Of a DNA stretch of 64,000 nt, positions 37,019 to 45,057 are shown one piece after another. Position 1 is the first letter of the stretch. Every line of letters starts with the position of its first letter. Both the position numbers and the translations under genes were made by a program. The stretch comes from JACMLD01 sp044227095 (GTDB lineage Bacteria; Bacteroidota; Bacteroidia; Chitinophagales; Chitinophagaceae). The DNA lies in NCBI GenBank assembly GCA_044227095.1, contig JBGAFV010000001.1, forward strand, positions 1 through 64,000. Direction: 5' to 3'. Under the pieces are notes generated by a model. The model was not told where the DNA came from, did not search any database, and was given only the letters and a program-made list of their open reading frames with translations.

Positions 37019-37218
37019 AAAATATGCTTAATAAAACGGTAAGATAATTATCTATTTTCAATTTCAATGTGGCTTAGCCTGCAATATCATTTGTGTAACT
37101 AGCATAAGCAACACAGATGGAGCATCGTTGCTACGCTCAGTTCATCTGTCACTCATTGATGGGCCTTTTTTAACTATAACAGCCAATACAAGCCATTATA
37201 TTCCACCCGTAAAGTAAT
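37019..37218. repeat. Intergenic region between divergent genes
   Basis: Contains a GAGCATCGTTGCTACGCTCA repeat fragment near 37121-37140; related AGCAACGATGCT sequence occurs near 41967-41978. No gene. Confidence 0.4.
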
Positions 37219-37227
37219 TATCTTTGC
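37219..37227 (+). promoter_or_regulatory. -7 box directly before ispH
   Basis: TATCTTTGC ends 5 bp before the ispH start codon (37233). If used, the transcript would have almost no leader. The -33 box is not convincing. Confidence 0.5.
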
Positions 37228-37232
37228 GTTGC

Positions 37233-38456
37233 ATGAAAACGTTCAACGTTCCACTTACATACAGGAGCCGCCTTATTACAGCAGTAAAGGACAAACGAAA
37301 AAAAGAAGACAAGCTCAAGAAAGATTTTACGCCTACCCTGCTCAATTTTGGTTCGCTGCATATTTACCTTGCCCGTCACTTTGGTTTTTGTTACGGCGTG
37401 GAAAATGCCATTGAAATTGCTTTCCGTACTATTGATGAAAATCCGGGCAAACGCATTTTTTTGCTAAGCGAAATGATCCACAACCCGATGGTGAATGAAG
37501 ACCTGCTGCAACGCGGCATTCTTTTCTTACAGGATACTTACGGTAAACAAATTATTCCATTTGAAAATATTAATGAAGGCGATATTGTTTTAATACCGGC
37601 ATTTGGCACTACCCTTCAAACAGAAAAAATGCTGCGTAACAAAGGCATTCAGATTGAAAAATACAATACCACCTGTCCTTTTGTAGAAAAAGTTTGGAAC
37701 CGCAGCGAACAAATTGCCGGCAAAGGTTATAGCATCGTTATACATGGCAAACCAAAACACGAAGAAACAAGGGCTACATTTTCTCATGCAGCTGCTGCCG
37801 CACCATCCGTAATTGTAAACAACATTGAAGACACCATTGAACTTGCAAAATATATTACGGGCGAGAAAAACCCTGCTTTGTTTTATAATGAATTCAGTGG
37901 CCGCTATTCAGAAGGTTTTGATGTTACCAAAGATTTGCAACGCCTTGGCGTGGTAAACCAAACAACGCAGTTGGCAACAGACACACAGGCAATATCTGAC
38001 TACCTGAAAAAAACAATTAAAGAACATTACCAGTTAAACGACAATACTATTGCAGAACGGTTTGCCGATACACGTGATACATTGTGCTATGCTACTAACG
38101 ACAATCAATCGGCTGCATCTGGCATGTTAAATACAAAGGCAGATCTAGCAATTGTAGTAGGTGGCTATAATTCTTCCAATACAACTCATCTTGTAGAATT
38201 GTGCGAAGAAAAACTGCCTACCTATTTTATCAACAGCGAAGAAAAAATAATTTCTGCAAAAGAAATATTGCATTTTAATTTTCATACCAAACAGGAAATA
38301 CTAACCACAGACTATTTGCCCAATAAACAAACACCAACCATTTTAATTACAAGTGGCGCATCGTGCCCCGATTCTGTTGTAGAAGCAGTAATAAAAAAAC
38401 TGGCAGACTTTTACAATGCTGGATCGAAAATTGATGAGATAATAGCAAGTATTTAA
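37233..38456 (+). CDS. ispH: 4-hydroxy-3-methylbut-2-enyl diphosphate reductase
   Basis: About 407 residues, the last enzyme of the non-mevalonate isoprenoid pathway, using a [4Fe-4S] cluster. The cluster cysteines are in HFGFCYGV, NTTCPFVEKVW and SGASCPDSVVEAV. GKPKHEETRATF-type substrate histidine and VVGGYNSSNTTHLVELC are also typical. I start at ATG 37233. A TTG at 37224 in frame is part of the -7 box and is unlikely. The protein is about 90 residues longer than E. coli IspH because of an N-terminal extension and an insert, as in other Bacteroidota. Confidence 0.95.
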   Translation: MKTFNVPLTYRSRLITAVKDKRKKEDKLKKDFTPTLLNFGSLHIYLARHFGFCYGVENAIEIAFRTIDENPGKRIFLLSEMIHNPMVNEDLLQRGILFLQDTYGKQIIPFENINEGDIVLIPAFGTTLQTEKMLRNKGIQIEKYNTTCPFVEKVWNRSEQIAGKGYSIVIHGKPKHEETRATFSHAAAAAPSVIVNNIEDTIELAKYITGEKNPALFYNEFSGRYSEGFDVTKDLQRLGVVNQTTQLATDTQAISDYLKKTIKEHYQLNDNTIAERFADTRDTLCYATNDNQSAASGMLNTKADLAIVVGGYNSSNTTHLVELCEEKLPTYFINSEEKIISAKEILHFNFHTKQEILTTDYLPNKQTPTILITSGASCPDSVVEAVIKKLADFYNAGSKIDEIIASI

Positions 38457-38486
38457 TTTTTTGATACTTAACCGAAAAATAAAAAC

Positions 38487-38852
38487 ATGAAACCGATTTT
38501 CTTCTTAGCTATTTTATTATTTGCTTTTTCCGCATCGCATGCGCAGGAAAAAAGAGATACTGTTCACCATGTATCAAATAAAGAAAAAAAGAAAATGAAA
38601 AAGGAGCTGAACCTTAGCAAGGAACAATCAGCAACACTGAAAAAAACAAAAAAGGATTACAAGGCTGAAAAAGCAAAAGTAGAAAATGACAAGACGCTGA
38701 CAGATGCACAGAAAAAGGAAAAGATTGAAGACCTGAAAAAAGAGAAAAAGAAAGAAGTAGACGCTACGCTTACTCCGGAGCAAAAAGAAAAAGCCAAAGC
38801 GATGAAAGAGGACCAGAAAAAAGAAAAGAAAGAAAAGAAGCAAAAACAATAA
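38487..38852 (+). CDS. Small Lys-rich periplasmic protein (Spy/CpxP-like LTxxQ)
   Basis: A 121-residue protein with a signal peptide (about 1-19, ending SHAQ). The mature part is almost all charged helix, with 40% or more Lys and Glu by eye. LNLSKEQSATLKK and LTPEQKEKAKAMK match the LTxxQ pattern of Spy/CpxP periplasmic chaperones and of zinc-resistance-type proteins. It would be a helical periplasmic adaptor or chaperone. It starts 31 bp after ispH and is followed by a terminator, so the two may be co-transcribed. Confidence 0.75.
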   Translation: MKPIFFLAILLFAFSASHAQEKRDTVHHVSNKEKKKMKKELNLSKEQSATLKKTKKDYKAEKAKVENDKTLTDAQKKEKIEDLKKEKKKEVDATLTPEQKEKAKAMKEDQKKEKKEKKQKQ

Positions 38853-38872
38853 ATACAGTTTATCATTTTAAT

Positions 38873-38905
38873 AAAAAAGCAACCGCGCTAAGTGGTTGCT
38901 TTTTT
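38873..38905 (+). terminator. Terminator
   Basis: AAAAAAGCAACC and GGTTGCTTTTTT pair with a short loop. Confidence 0.88.
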
Positions 38906-38982
38906 ATTTCTATTTAAAAGATGCCGCAGATTCACAGCTTCTTTTCGTCATGATCGGTGAGAACACTAACGATGGTTTAAGA

Positions 38983-39016
38983 AGTTGAAGGCTCATAGCT
39001 CGCAGCTCATAGCTTT
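38983..39016. repeat. AGCT-core degenerate repeat
   Basis: GCTCATAGCTCGCAGCTCAT-type units abut the 3' end of the permease gene. Same family as at 2097-2173. Confidence 0.6.
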
Positions 39017-39031
39017 TCTACTTTGGGTACT

Positions 39032-41443
39032 TTATTCAGCCCTCAAACTTTTTACCGGATTGGTTAATGCGGCCTTCACAGACTGGTAACCAACTGTGCA
39101 CAAAGTTATTATTACAATGCCCATTGCGGTAATTAAAAAAATGCTTCCATCAAGACTGGTACGATATGCAAACCCCTGCAACCAATGTTGCATTAACCAC
39201 CATGCAAACGGGAAAGCTATACACATAGCCAGCAATACAAGTTTTAAAAATTCTTTTGAGAGCATCGTTGTAATATCTGCAACAGAAGCCCCCACTACTT
39301 TTCGCACGCCTATTTCTTTTTGTCTTTTTTGTGCAGTAAAAGCAGCCAATCCAAATAAACCCAAACATGAAATAACTATGGCCACCATCGCAAAATATTT
39401 CGATAAAGCAGCCACCCTTTGTTCTGCAGCGTACATGGCCCGGTATTCTTCATCAAGAAAAGTATAATCAAACGCAATACCCTGGTTAAAATTTTTAAAC
39501 AATGCTGCAATAGCTGCAATGGTTTCTTTTTCTTTTGCAGCACTTAGTTTAACAAGAATGGTTTCATTTTTTGCAGCGCATTCCAAAAATGCAGGGCCAA
39601 CTTTTTTGTACAATGATTCAAAATGAAAATTTTTAACCACACCAATAATTTGTTTCTGCTTTCCCCAGAGCGAAACCATTTTGCCTACCGGGTTTTTAAG
39701 CTGCATGGCAGCAATGGCAGATTCATTAAAAATAACCGCATTGCTATCTGCACCAAATGCCTGTGAAAAAGAACGGCCTTCAGCCATTTTCATTCCTAGC
39801 AATTCCGGGTAGCCGTAATCTCCGCTTACACCAAAATATTCAATATGCAGATTGGGGTCTTTACCTTCCCAACTTATGCCGCCACCGCTATGGCCTGCGT
39901 GGCCCATCAAATCTCCGCTCATACCGGTGGCTTCTGTTACGCCAGGTATTTTTTTTAATGCAGAAAAAAACGGCGCAGGATTATCGCTCAATTTTCCTTC
40001 GGCAGCAAACCTTATAACAAAATCTTTATTGTAGCCGAGATTTTTTGTTTGTACAAATTGCATCTGTTTAAAAACCACCAGTACAGCAACAATAAGCACA
40101 ATAGATACTGTAAACTGAAATACCACTAATCCTTTTCTAATGGTTGCTGCACTTGCTGGTGCATTTATTTTTCCTTTTAACACCATCGCTGGTTTAAAGC
40201 CTGAAAGATACAATGCAGGATAACTGCCGGCAAAGATGCCTGTAACCAGCGCAATGCAACAAACCGCAAATACAAACCCGGGGCTAAAAACAATTGCTAA
40301 TTCTTTACCAGTTAATTGGCGGAATACTGGAAGAAAAAGCAATGCCAGAACAAGTGCAATCAATACAGCTAAAAAAGAAAGCAACACAGATTCTGCTATG
40401 TATTGCATAATAAGCGCTTTCCTCGGTGCGCCAATTATTTTTCTTATACCTGTTTCCTTCATTCTGCCAACTGCTTTAGCTGTTGAAAGGTTCATAAAAT
40501 TAATGCAGGCAATTACCAGTATAAAAATTGCAATCAGAGAAAAAAGCCGAACATATTCTATTCGTCCGCCAGACTGTATGCCATTAATATAATTATTGTA
40601 TAAATAAGCTTCAGAAAAACGGCGGGCAAAAAGTGTTCCTTCGTATTTATAGAAATCATTACCGGGATAAAGCGATTTTACTTTAGCAGCAGCATAATCT
40701 TTTATCTTATTGCTAAATGCAGAAACATTGGTATTTTTTTTCAGCATTACATATGTAGATACCATATTGCTTCCCCAATTGGTAACATCGCCCACAGTGC
40801 CGGCAAATTTTTGTGCATAGAGATCAAAAGGTACCAGCATATCAAACTGATTGCTGGCATTGGCCGGTGGCGATTGAAACACACCAGCAATGGTATAAAC
40901 GCCAGTAAAATCTGCAGGGTCGTCATTATAATTCCAATTAATATTTTTGCCTGCTACATCGGTAGTGTTGAATAATTTCATGGCCAGTTTATCAGACAAA
41001 AAAATGCTGTATACTCCAGATAAATTTTCGCTGGCACCATTTATCAACGGATAGGAAAACACTTTGAAAAAATCTTTGCCTGCAAACTGGTGGGTTATTT
41101 TAAGATGTTTATCGCCAACCGACAGCACACTATGGTTTTGATCTTTGCGCACCTGCACTGCATATGCTACTTCCGGAAGTTCTGCTGCAAGCGATTGTGC
41201 CAATTGACCCTGCGTATATTGTATCACTTGTGTATTGCCAGCGCCATCATCTGCTTTTTTCAGCACTTCATACAAGCGGTTATCATTTGCATTGAATTTA
41301 TCTACACTTAATTCATCGTTTACCCAAAGTAAAATAAGCAGTACGCATGCCAGCCCCGTTGAGAGGCCAAGCAGGTTAAGCGCAGTAAATTGCTTTTGTT
41401 TAATAAGATTGCGCCATGCTACAGTAAAATAGTTTTTCAGCAT
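39032..41443 (-). CDS. MacB/FtsX-family ABC transporter permease
   Basis: About 803 residues. An N-terminal transmembrane helix (LLGLSTGLACVLLILLWVN) is followed by a MacB-type periplasmic domain. Three helices with an FtsX motif come next (about 285-430), then a second periplasmic domain and a final FtsX module (about 680-795) containing QKRQKEIGVRKVVGASV. This double-FtsX layout is common in Bacteroidota permeases. The start at 41443 (MLKNYFTVAWRNL) is the family start. The open frame extends 23 codons upstream. No ATPase gene is adjacent, so the partner is encoded elsewhere. Substrate unknown. Confidence 0.9.
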   Translation of the reverse strand: MLKNYFTVAWRNLIKQKQFTALNLLGLSTGLACVLLILLWVNDELSVDKFNANDNRLYEVLKKADDGAGNTQVIQYTQGQLAQSLAAELPEVAYAVQVRKDQNHSVLSVGDKHLKITHQFAGKDFFKVFSYPLINGASENLSGVYSIFLSDKLAMKLFNTTDVAGKNINWNYNDDPADFTGVYTIAGVFQSPPANASNQFDMLVPFDLYAQKFAGTVGDVTNWGSNMVSTYVMLKKNTNVSAFSNKIKDYAAAKVKSLYPGNDFYKYEGTLFARRFSEAYLYNNYINGIQSGGRIEYVRLFSLIAIFILVIACINFMNLSTAKAVGRMKETGIRKIIGAPRKALIMQYIAESVLLSFLAVLIALVLALLFLPVFRQLTGKELAIVFSPGFVFAVCCIALVTGIFAGSYPALYLSGFKPAMVLKGKINAPASAATIRKGLVVFQFTVSIVLIVAVLVVFKQMQFVQTKNLGYNKDFVIRFAAEGKLSDNPAPFFSALKKIPGVTEATGMSGDLMGHAGHSGGGISWEGKDPNLHIEYFGVSGDYGYPELLGMKMAEGRSFSQAFGADSNAVIFNESAIAAMQLKNPVGKMVSLWGKQKQIIGVVKNFHFESLYKKVGPAFLECAAKNETILVKLSAAKEKETIAAIAALFKNFNQGIAFDYTFLDEEYRAMYAAEQRVAALSKYFAMVAIVISCLGLFGLAAFTAQKRQKEIGVRKVVGASVADITTMLSKEFLKLVLLAMCIAFPFAWWLMQHWLQGFAYRTSLDGSIFLITAMGIVIITLCTVGYQSVKAALTNPVKSLRAE

Positions 41444-42072
41444 TGCTTGTTTTTTTATGAAGTTGAATATTTTCAGTTCCAAGAAAACGCCAGCTTTTAA
41501 ATAGCTTACCAATCATTCAATGGTTTTTCAAGTCTATGACGTTAATGTTCGGTTTTTGTTACAACAGGTGTTCGGAATTGATGCTTGATGGGGAATGGGG
41601 AATAGCGAGTGGGATTATGAAGCTTCGCTTCGGTTCGTGAGGACACGAACCATAGCGGTGGAAAAGACGCCGCAGATTCGCAGATTTATTGTTGCACATG
41701 CATGTCGTTGCTAATTGGGATGATTACTTTTTTATTTTACAAGATAAATATAAGATTAGTCAGATTTTGAAAATCTGCAGGCAATCGGCCTAAATTTTTT
41801 GCCGCAAGACATATAATTTTTTCTGCAAGACTTAATAATTTGCGAATCTGCGGCCAAGTTTTATTGAAATGGCCGGCGAGTACACGAACCATGGCGGTGG
41901 TATAGTTGTCCAATGATATGCAGTTGAACTGAGCCAGCCCGAGTGAACTCGTTCGGGCGGGCGTAGCAACGATGCTCAATAATATTCCTATGGCTGATTA
42001 CAAAAAAAGTAACTCTTATCTCAATACTAAATGCTGTATACTACATACTAAATACCGCTTGTGCAAAAACTA
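41444..42072. repeat. Intergenic region with inverted and direct repeats
   Basis: No gene. CGCCGCAGATTCGCAGATTT (41669-41689) and its inverse ATTTGCGAATCTGCGGCC (about 41837-41855) bracket a 150-bp AT-rich stretch. ACACGAACCATRGCGGTGG occurs twice (about 41643 and 41882). The 80-codon open frame here is not supported by any motif. Confidence 0.65.
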
Positions 42073-42101
42073 CAAAGCCCGGCATTCTCAGCCAGGCCTT
42101 G
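42073..42101 (-). terminator. Terminator of accC
   Basis: On the minus strand AAGGCCTGGC and GCCGGGCTT pair (one mismatch) and are followed by TGTAGTTTTTG. Confidence 0.65.
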
Positions 42102-42121
42102 TTGCTAACTAACCTGAGCGG

Positions 42122-43459
42122 TTATAGTAAAGTGAAATTCTCTAAAAATTTTGTATTGAAATCGCCTGCACGGAAACGTTCGTCTTTCATTAATTGCAGG
42201 TGAAAAGGAATAGTTGTTTTAACGCCTTCAATAACATACTCTGTTAATGCACGGTGCATGGTATCTATAGCTTCTTTGCGTGTTCTTGCTGTAGCAATAA
42301 TTTTTCCAATCATGGAATCGTAATAAGGAGGAATAGTATAACCTGCATACACATGCGAATCTACACGAATGCCATGACCGCCTGGCTGATTTAATACAGT
42401 AATTCTTCCGGGGCTTGGCCTGAAATCGTTATAAGGATCTTCTGCATTGATCCGGCATTCTATAGCATGGCCCTGTGGTTCGTAATTAGCACCGCTAATA
42501 GATTCACCGGCTGCAATTTTAATCTGCTCTTTTATTAAATCAAAGTTCACCACTTCTTCCGTAACACAGTGTTCTACCTGTATACGGGTATTCATTTCCA
42601 TGAAATAAAAATTGCGGTGCTTATCTACAAGAAATTCAATTGTACCAACGCTTTCATAATTAATAGCAGAAGCAGCTTTAATAGCGGCTTCGCCCATGCG
42701 TTCACGTAAGTCGGGCGTCATAAATGGCGAAGGTGATTCTTCTACCAGTTTCTGGTGACGGCGCTGAATAGAACAATCCCTTTCGCTAAGGTGACTTACT
42801 TTTCCGTATTGATCACCTGCTACCTGTATTTCTATATGCCTTGGCTCTTCAACAAATTTTTCTATATAAATACCATCGTTCTTAAATGATGCAGCAGCTT
42901 CCTGTTTTGCAGTGTTGAAGTTTTTTTCAACGTCTTCTTCTTTCCAAACTACACGCATACCTTTTCCACCACCACCGGCTGTAGCTTTTAAGATAACAGG
43001 ATAACCAATTTCTGCAGCCATTCTTTTTGCATGATCAACATCTTCCAGCAAATCTTTACTTCCGGGAACAACAGGCACGCCTGCCCTGATCATTGTTTCT
43101 TTTGCAGTAATCTTATCGCCCATAGCATTAATCATATCGGGTGTTGGCCCAATAAACTTAATGCCATGCTCCATGCATATTTGCGCAAACTTTGAATTTT
43201 CTGCAAGAAAACCGTAACCGGGATGTATGCCATCAGCATTGGTAATTTCTGCTGCGGCCATTATGTGCGGAATATTTAAATAAGAATCTGAACTCTGTGG
43301 TTTGCCAATACAAACTGCTTCATCAGCAAATTTTACGTGGAGGCTGTCTTTATCTGCAGTAGAATAAACGGCTACAGTTTTTATTCCCATCTCGCGGCAT
43401 GTGCGTATAACACGCAATGCAATCTCTCCCCTGTTGGCAATTAAGATTTTTTTAAACAT
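42122..43459 (-). CDS. accC: Biotin carboxylase subunit of acetyl-CoA carboxylase
   Basis: A 445-residue ATP-grasp enzyme that carboxylates biotin on AccB in the first step of fatty-acid synthesis. FKKILIANRGEIALRVIR is the N-terminal hallmark. GGGGKGMRVV (glycine-rich ATP loop), HIEIQVAGDQYG, ERDCSIQRRHQK and MNTRIQVEHCVTE (catalytic Glu and Arg region) are intact. Length matches E. coli AccC. It lies 87 bp after accB on the same strand, in an efp-accB-accC run. Confidence 0.97.
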   Translation of the reverse strand: MFKKILIANRGEIALRVIRTCREMGIKTVAVYSTADKDSLHVKFADEAVCIGKPQSSDSYLNIPHIMAAAEITNADGIHPGYGFLAENSKFAQICMEHGIKFIGPTPDMINAMGDKITAKETMIRAGVPVVPGSKDLLEDVDHAKRMAAEIGYPVILKATAGGGGKGMRVVWKEEDVEKNFNTAKQEAAASFKNDGIYIEKFVEEPRHIEIQVAGDQYGKVSHLSERDCSIQRRHQKLVEESPSPFMTPDLRERMGEAAIKAASAINYESVGTIEFLVDKHRNFYFMEMNTRIQVEHCVTEEVVNFDLIKEQIKIAAGESISGANYEPQGHAIECRINAEDPYNDFRPSPGRITVLNQPGGHGIRVDSHVYAGYTIPPYYDSMIGKIIATARTRKEAIDTMHRALTEYVIEGVKTTIPFHLQLMKDERFRAGDFNTKFLENFTLL

Positions 43460-43546
43460 AGCTTTTAGAATGTGATGAATGTGCCAAATGTGACGAATGT
43501 GTAAATGGAGGCATTCTCACATTTCCACATTTCCATATTTCCACAT

Positions 43547-44029
43547 TTAACTTGGTTCAACAAGATAGAGCGGCTGATCGTATTCTACAGGTGAAGCATC
43601 GTCTACCAATACTTTAACCACCTTACCGCTAATTTCACTTTCAATTTCATTAAAAAGCTTCATGGCTTCAATAATGCACACCACTTTGCCTGGTGTTACT
43701 TCGTCTCCAACTTCAACAAATAAAGGCTTGTCTGGAGAAGCCCGGCGGTAGAAAGTACCAATCATCGGACTTTTTATAGTGATAAGATTTGAAGACGCTG
43801 TTGTTTCTGCAGCCTTTGGTTTTTCAGCCGGTGCAGTGGTAGCAGCAGGTGGTGCTGTCATTTGGGCCATCGGTTGCGGTGCATATACCGGTGCTGCAGT
43901 AAGCACTTGTTGTACAGCTTCCTGTTTTTGCCTGATGGTAATTTTAAATCCTTTTTCTTCTACCGAGATTTCCCCGATATTGGACTTGTTAATGAGGCGA
44001 ATCAGTTCCTGTATTTGCTTAAAATCCAT
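43547..44029 (-). CDS. accB: Biotin carboxyl carrier protein of acetyl-CoA carboxylase
   Basis: A 160-residue carrier protein. The biotin attachment site is Lys124 in EAMKL within a typical biotinyl domain (about 82-158, with SPMIGTFYRRASP and the C-terminal YDQPLYLVEPS). The N-terminal helix (MDFKQIQELIRLINKSNIGE) is standard for AccB, and an Ala/Pro-rich linker (45-80) joins the two. It pairs with accC downstream. Confidence 0.97.
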   Translation of the reverse strand: MDFKQIQELIRLINKSNIGEISVEEKGFKITIRQKQEAVQQVLTAAPVYAPQPMAQMTAPPAATTAPAEKPKAAETTASSNLITIKSPMIGTFYRRASPDKPLFVEVGDEVTPGKVVCIIEAMKLFNEIESEISGKVVKVLVDDASPVEYDQPLYLVEPS

Positions 44030-44206
44030 ATAGCTGAATTTTTTTCAGTGAATAATGGGTGGCTAAGATAGGGTTATTTTGAATTGTACGCCTTAAAATG
44101 AATGAAAAGTAAACACGCAACAATTAAAAATAAAAAAACGATAGCTAACCTTTTAAAGGCATTGCCTTGTCCTTTTTAAGTTTTATTGCTGAATCTTGAA
44201 TTTTAT

Positions 44207-44773
44207 TTAATCCTTTACCCTTTCTACATATTCTCCGCTCTTGGTATTAATGCGGATTTTCTCGCCTTCGTTAACGAAAAGTGGAACCATTACGGTTGCG
44301 CCACCTTCTACTGTTGCGGGTTTTAGTGTACGTGTGGCAGTATCGCCTTTCATGCCGGGTTCACTGTAAGTAACCAATACCACAATTTTATCGGGCAGTT
44401 CCACGCTCATGGGCAATTCCGTTTCTGTGTTAAACAACACGCTTACACCTTGTCCTTCTTTTAAAAACTTTGGGGCATCCACCAGGTTTTCCTGTACGGT
44501 TACCTGCTCAAAAGTTTCATTGTCCATAAAACTATAGCCGGTATCGTCTTTATATAAATATTGATAGTCTTTTCTTTCTACACGAACGGGAAAAATATTA
44601 TCTCCGCTGTTCCATGTTTTTTCAATGCTGCGGGCATTGTCTACACCTTTTAATTTAGCCCAAACCTTTGCGGCTGCACGGGCAGTTTTGTTTTCACCAA
44701 ATTCTACCACACTATATAAGCTGCCATCTAATTTGATAATCATGCCACGGCTAATGTCTGCTGTTGTTGCCAT
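44207..44773 (-). CDS. efp: Elongation factor P
   Basis: A 188-residue EF-P that relieves ribosome stalling at polyproline. The three barrel domains are present. ISRGMIIKLDGSLYSVVEF starts domain I, the DARSIEKTW-type segment NARSIEKTWNSGDN follows, and the C-terminal YVERVKD is typical of the family. The residue at the domain I tip is in the GENKTARAAAKV loop, so a lysine is available there. It is upstream of accB on the same strand. TAGCTTTG (44796-44803, minus strand) is a likely -7 box. Confidence 0.95.
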   Translation of the reverse strand: MATTADISRGMIIKLDGSLYSVVEFGENKTARAAAKVWAKLKGVDNARSIEKTWNSGDNIFPVRVERKDYQYLYKDDTGYSFMDNETFEQVTVQENLVDAPKFLKEGQGVSVLFNTETELPMSVELPDKIVVLVTYSEPGMKGDTATRTLKPATVEGGATVMVPLFVNEGEKIRINTKSGEYVERVKD

Positions 44774-44795
44774 AATAAAAAAATTTAAGAGGCGG

Positions 44796-44803
44796 CAAAG
44801 CTA
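44796..44803 (-). promoter_or_regulatory. -7 box for efp
   Basis: On the minus strand TAGCTTTGCC lies 22 bp before the start codon. The -33 position falls inside AGCT repeat sequence and has no TTTG. Confidence 0.55.
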
Positions 44804-44811
44804 GGGAAAAA

Positions 44812-45003
44812 AGCCATTAGCTGTTAGCCTTTAGCTTAAAAGAATAGCTGCGAGCTACGAGCTATGAGCTATGAACCGTGAACTATGAACACTATTCTAT
44901 AATGTAAGCTGTTTTCTGCTCGCAGCGCAAAGCTTCCCTGCTCACAGCTAGCAGCTTGTAGCTAACAGCTAACAGCTAACAGCTTGTAGCTAGCAGCTTT
45001 CTT
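44812..45003. repeat. Long AGCT-core repeat array between efp and cphA
   Basis: The longest array of this family in the window: GCTGCGAGCTACGAGC, AGCTATGAGCTATGAACC, CACAGCTAGCAGC and TAACAGCTAACAGC-type units fill almost the whole divergent intergenic region. Confidence 0.8.
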
Positions 45004-45057
45004 GGTTGAGTAGTCAAAAAAAACTAAATTGACTAAATATCAATTAACTGAACACAT

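Noticed and set aside
37224..37232. TTG start for ispH
   Set aside because: The codon overlaps the -7 box. The ATG at 37233 gives a conventional start.
41737..41979. 80-residue minus-strand frame after the permease
   Set aside because: It overlaps inverted repeats, has no recognisable motif, and lies in a repeat-rich intergenic region.
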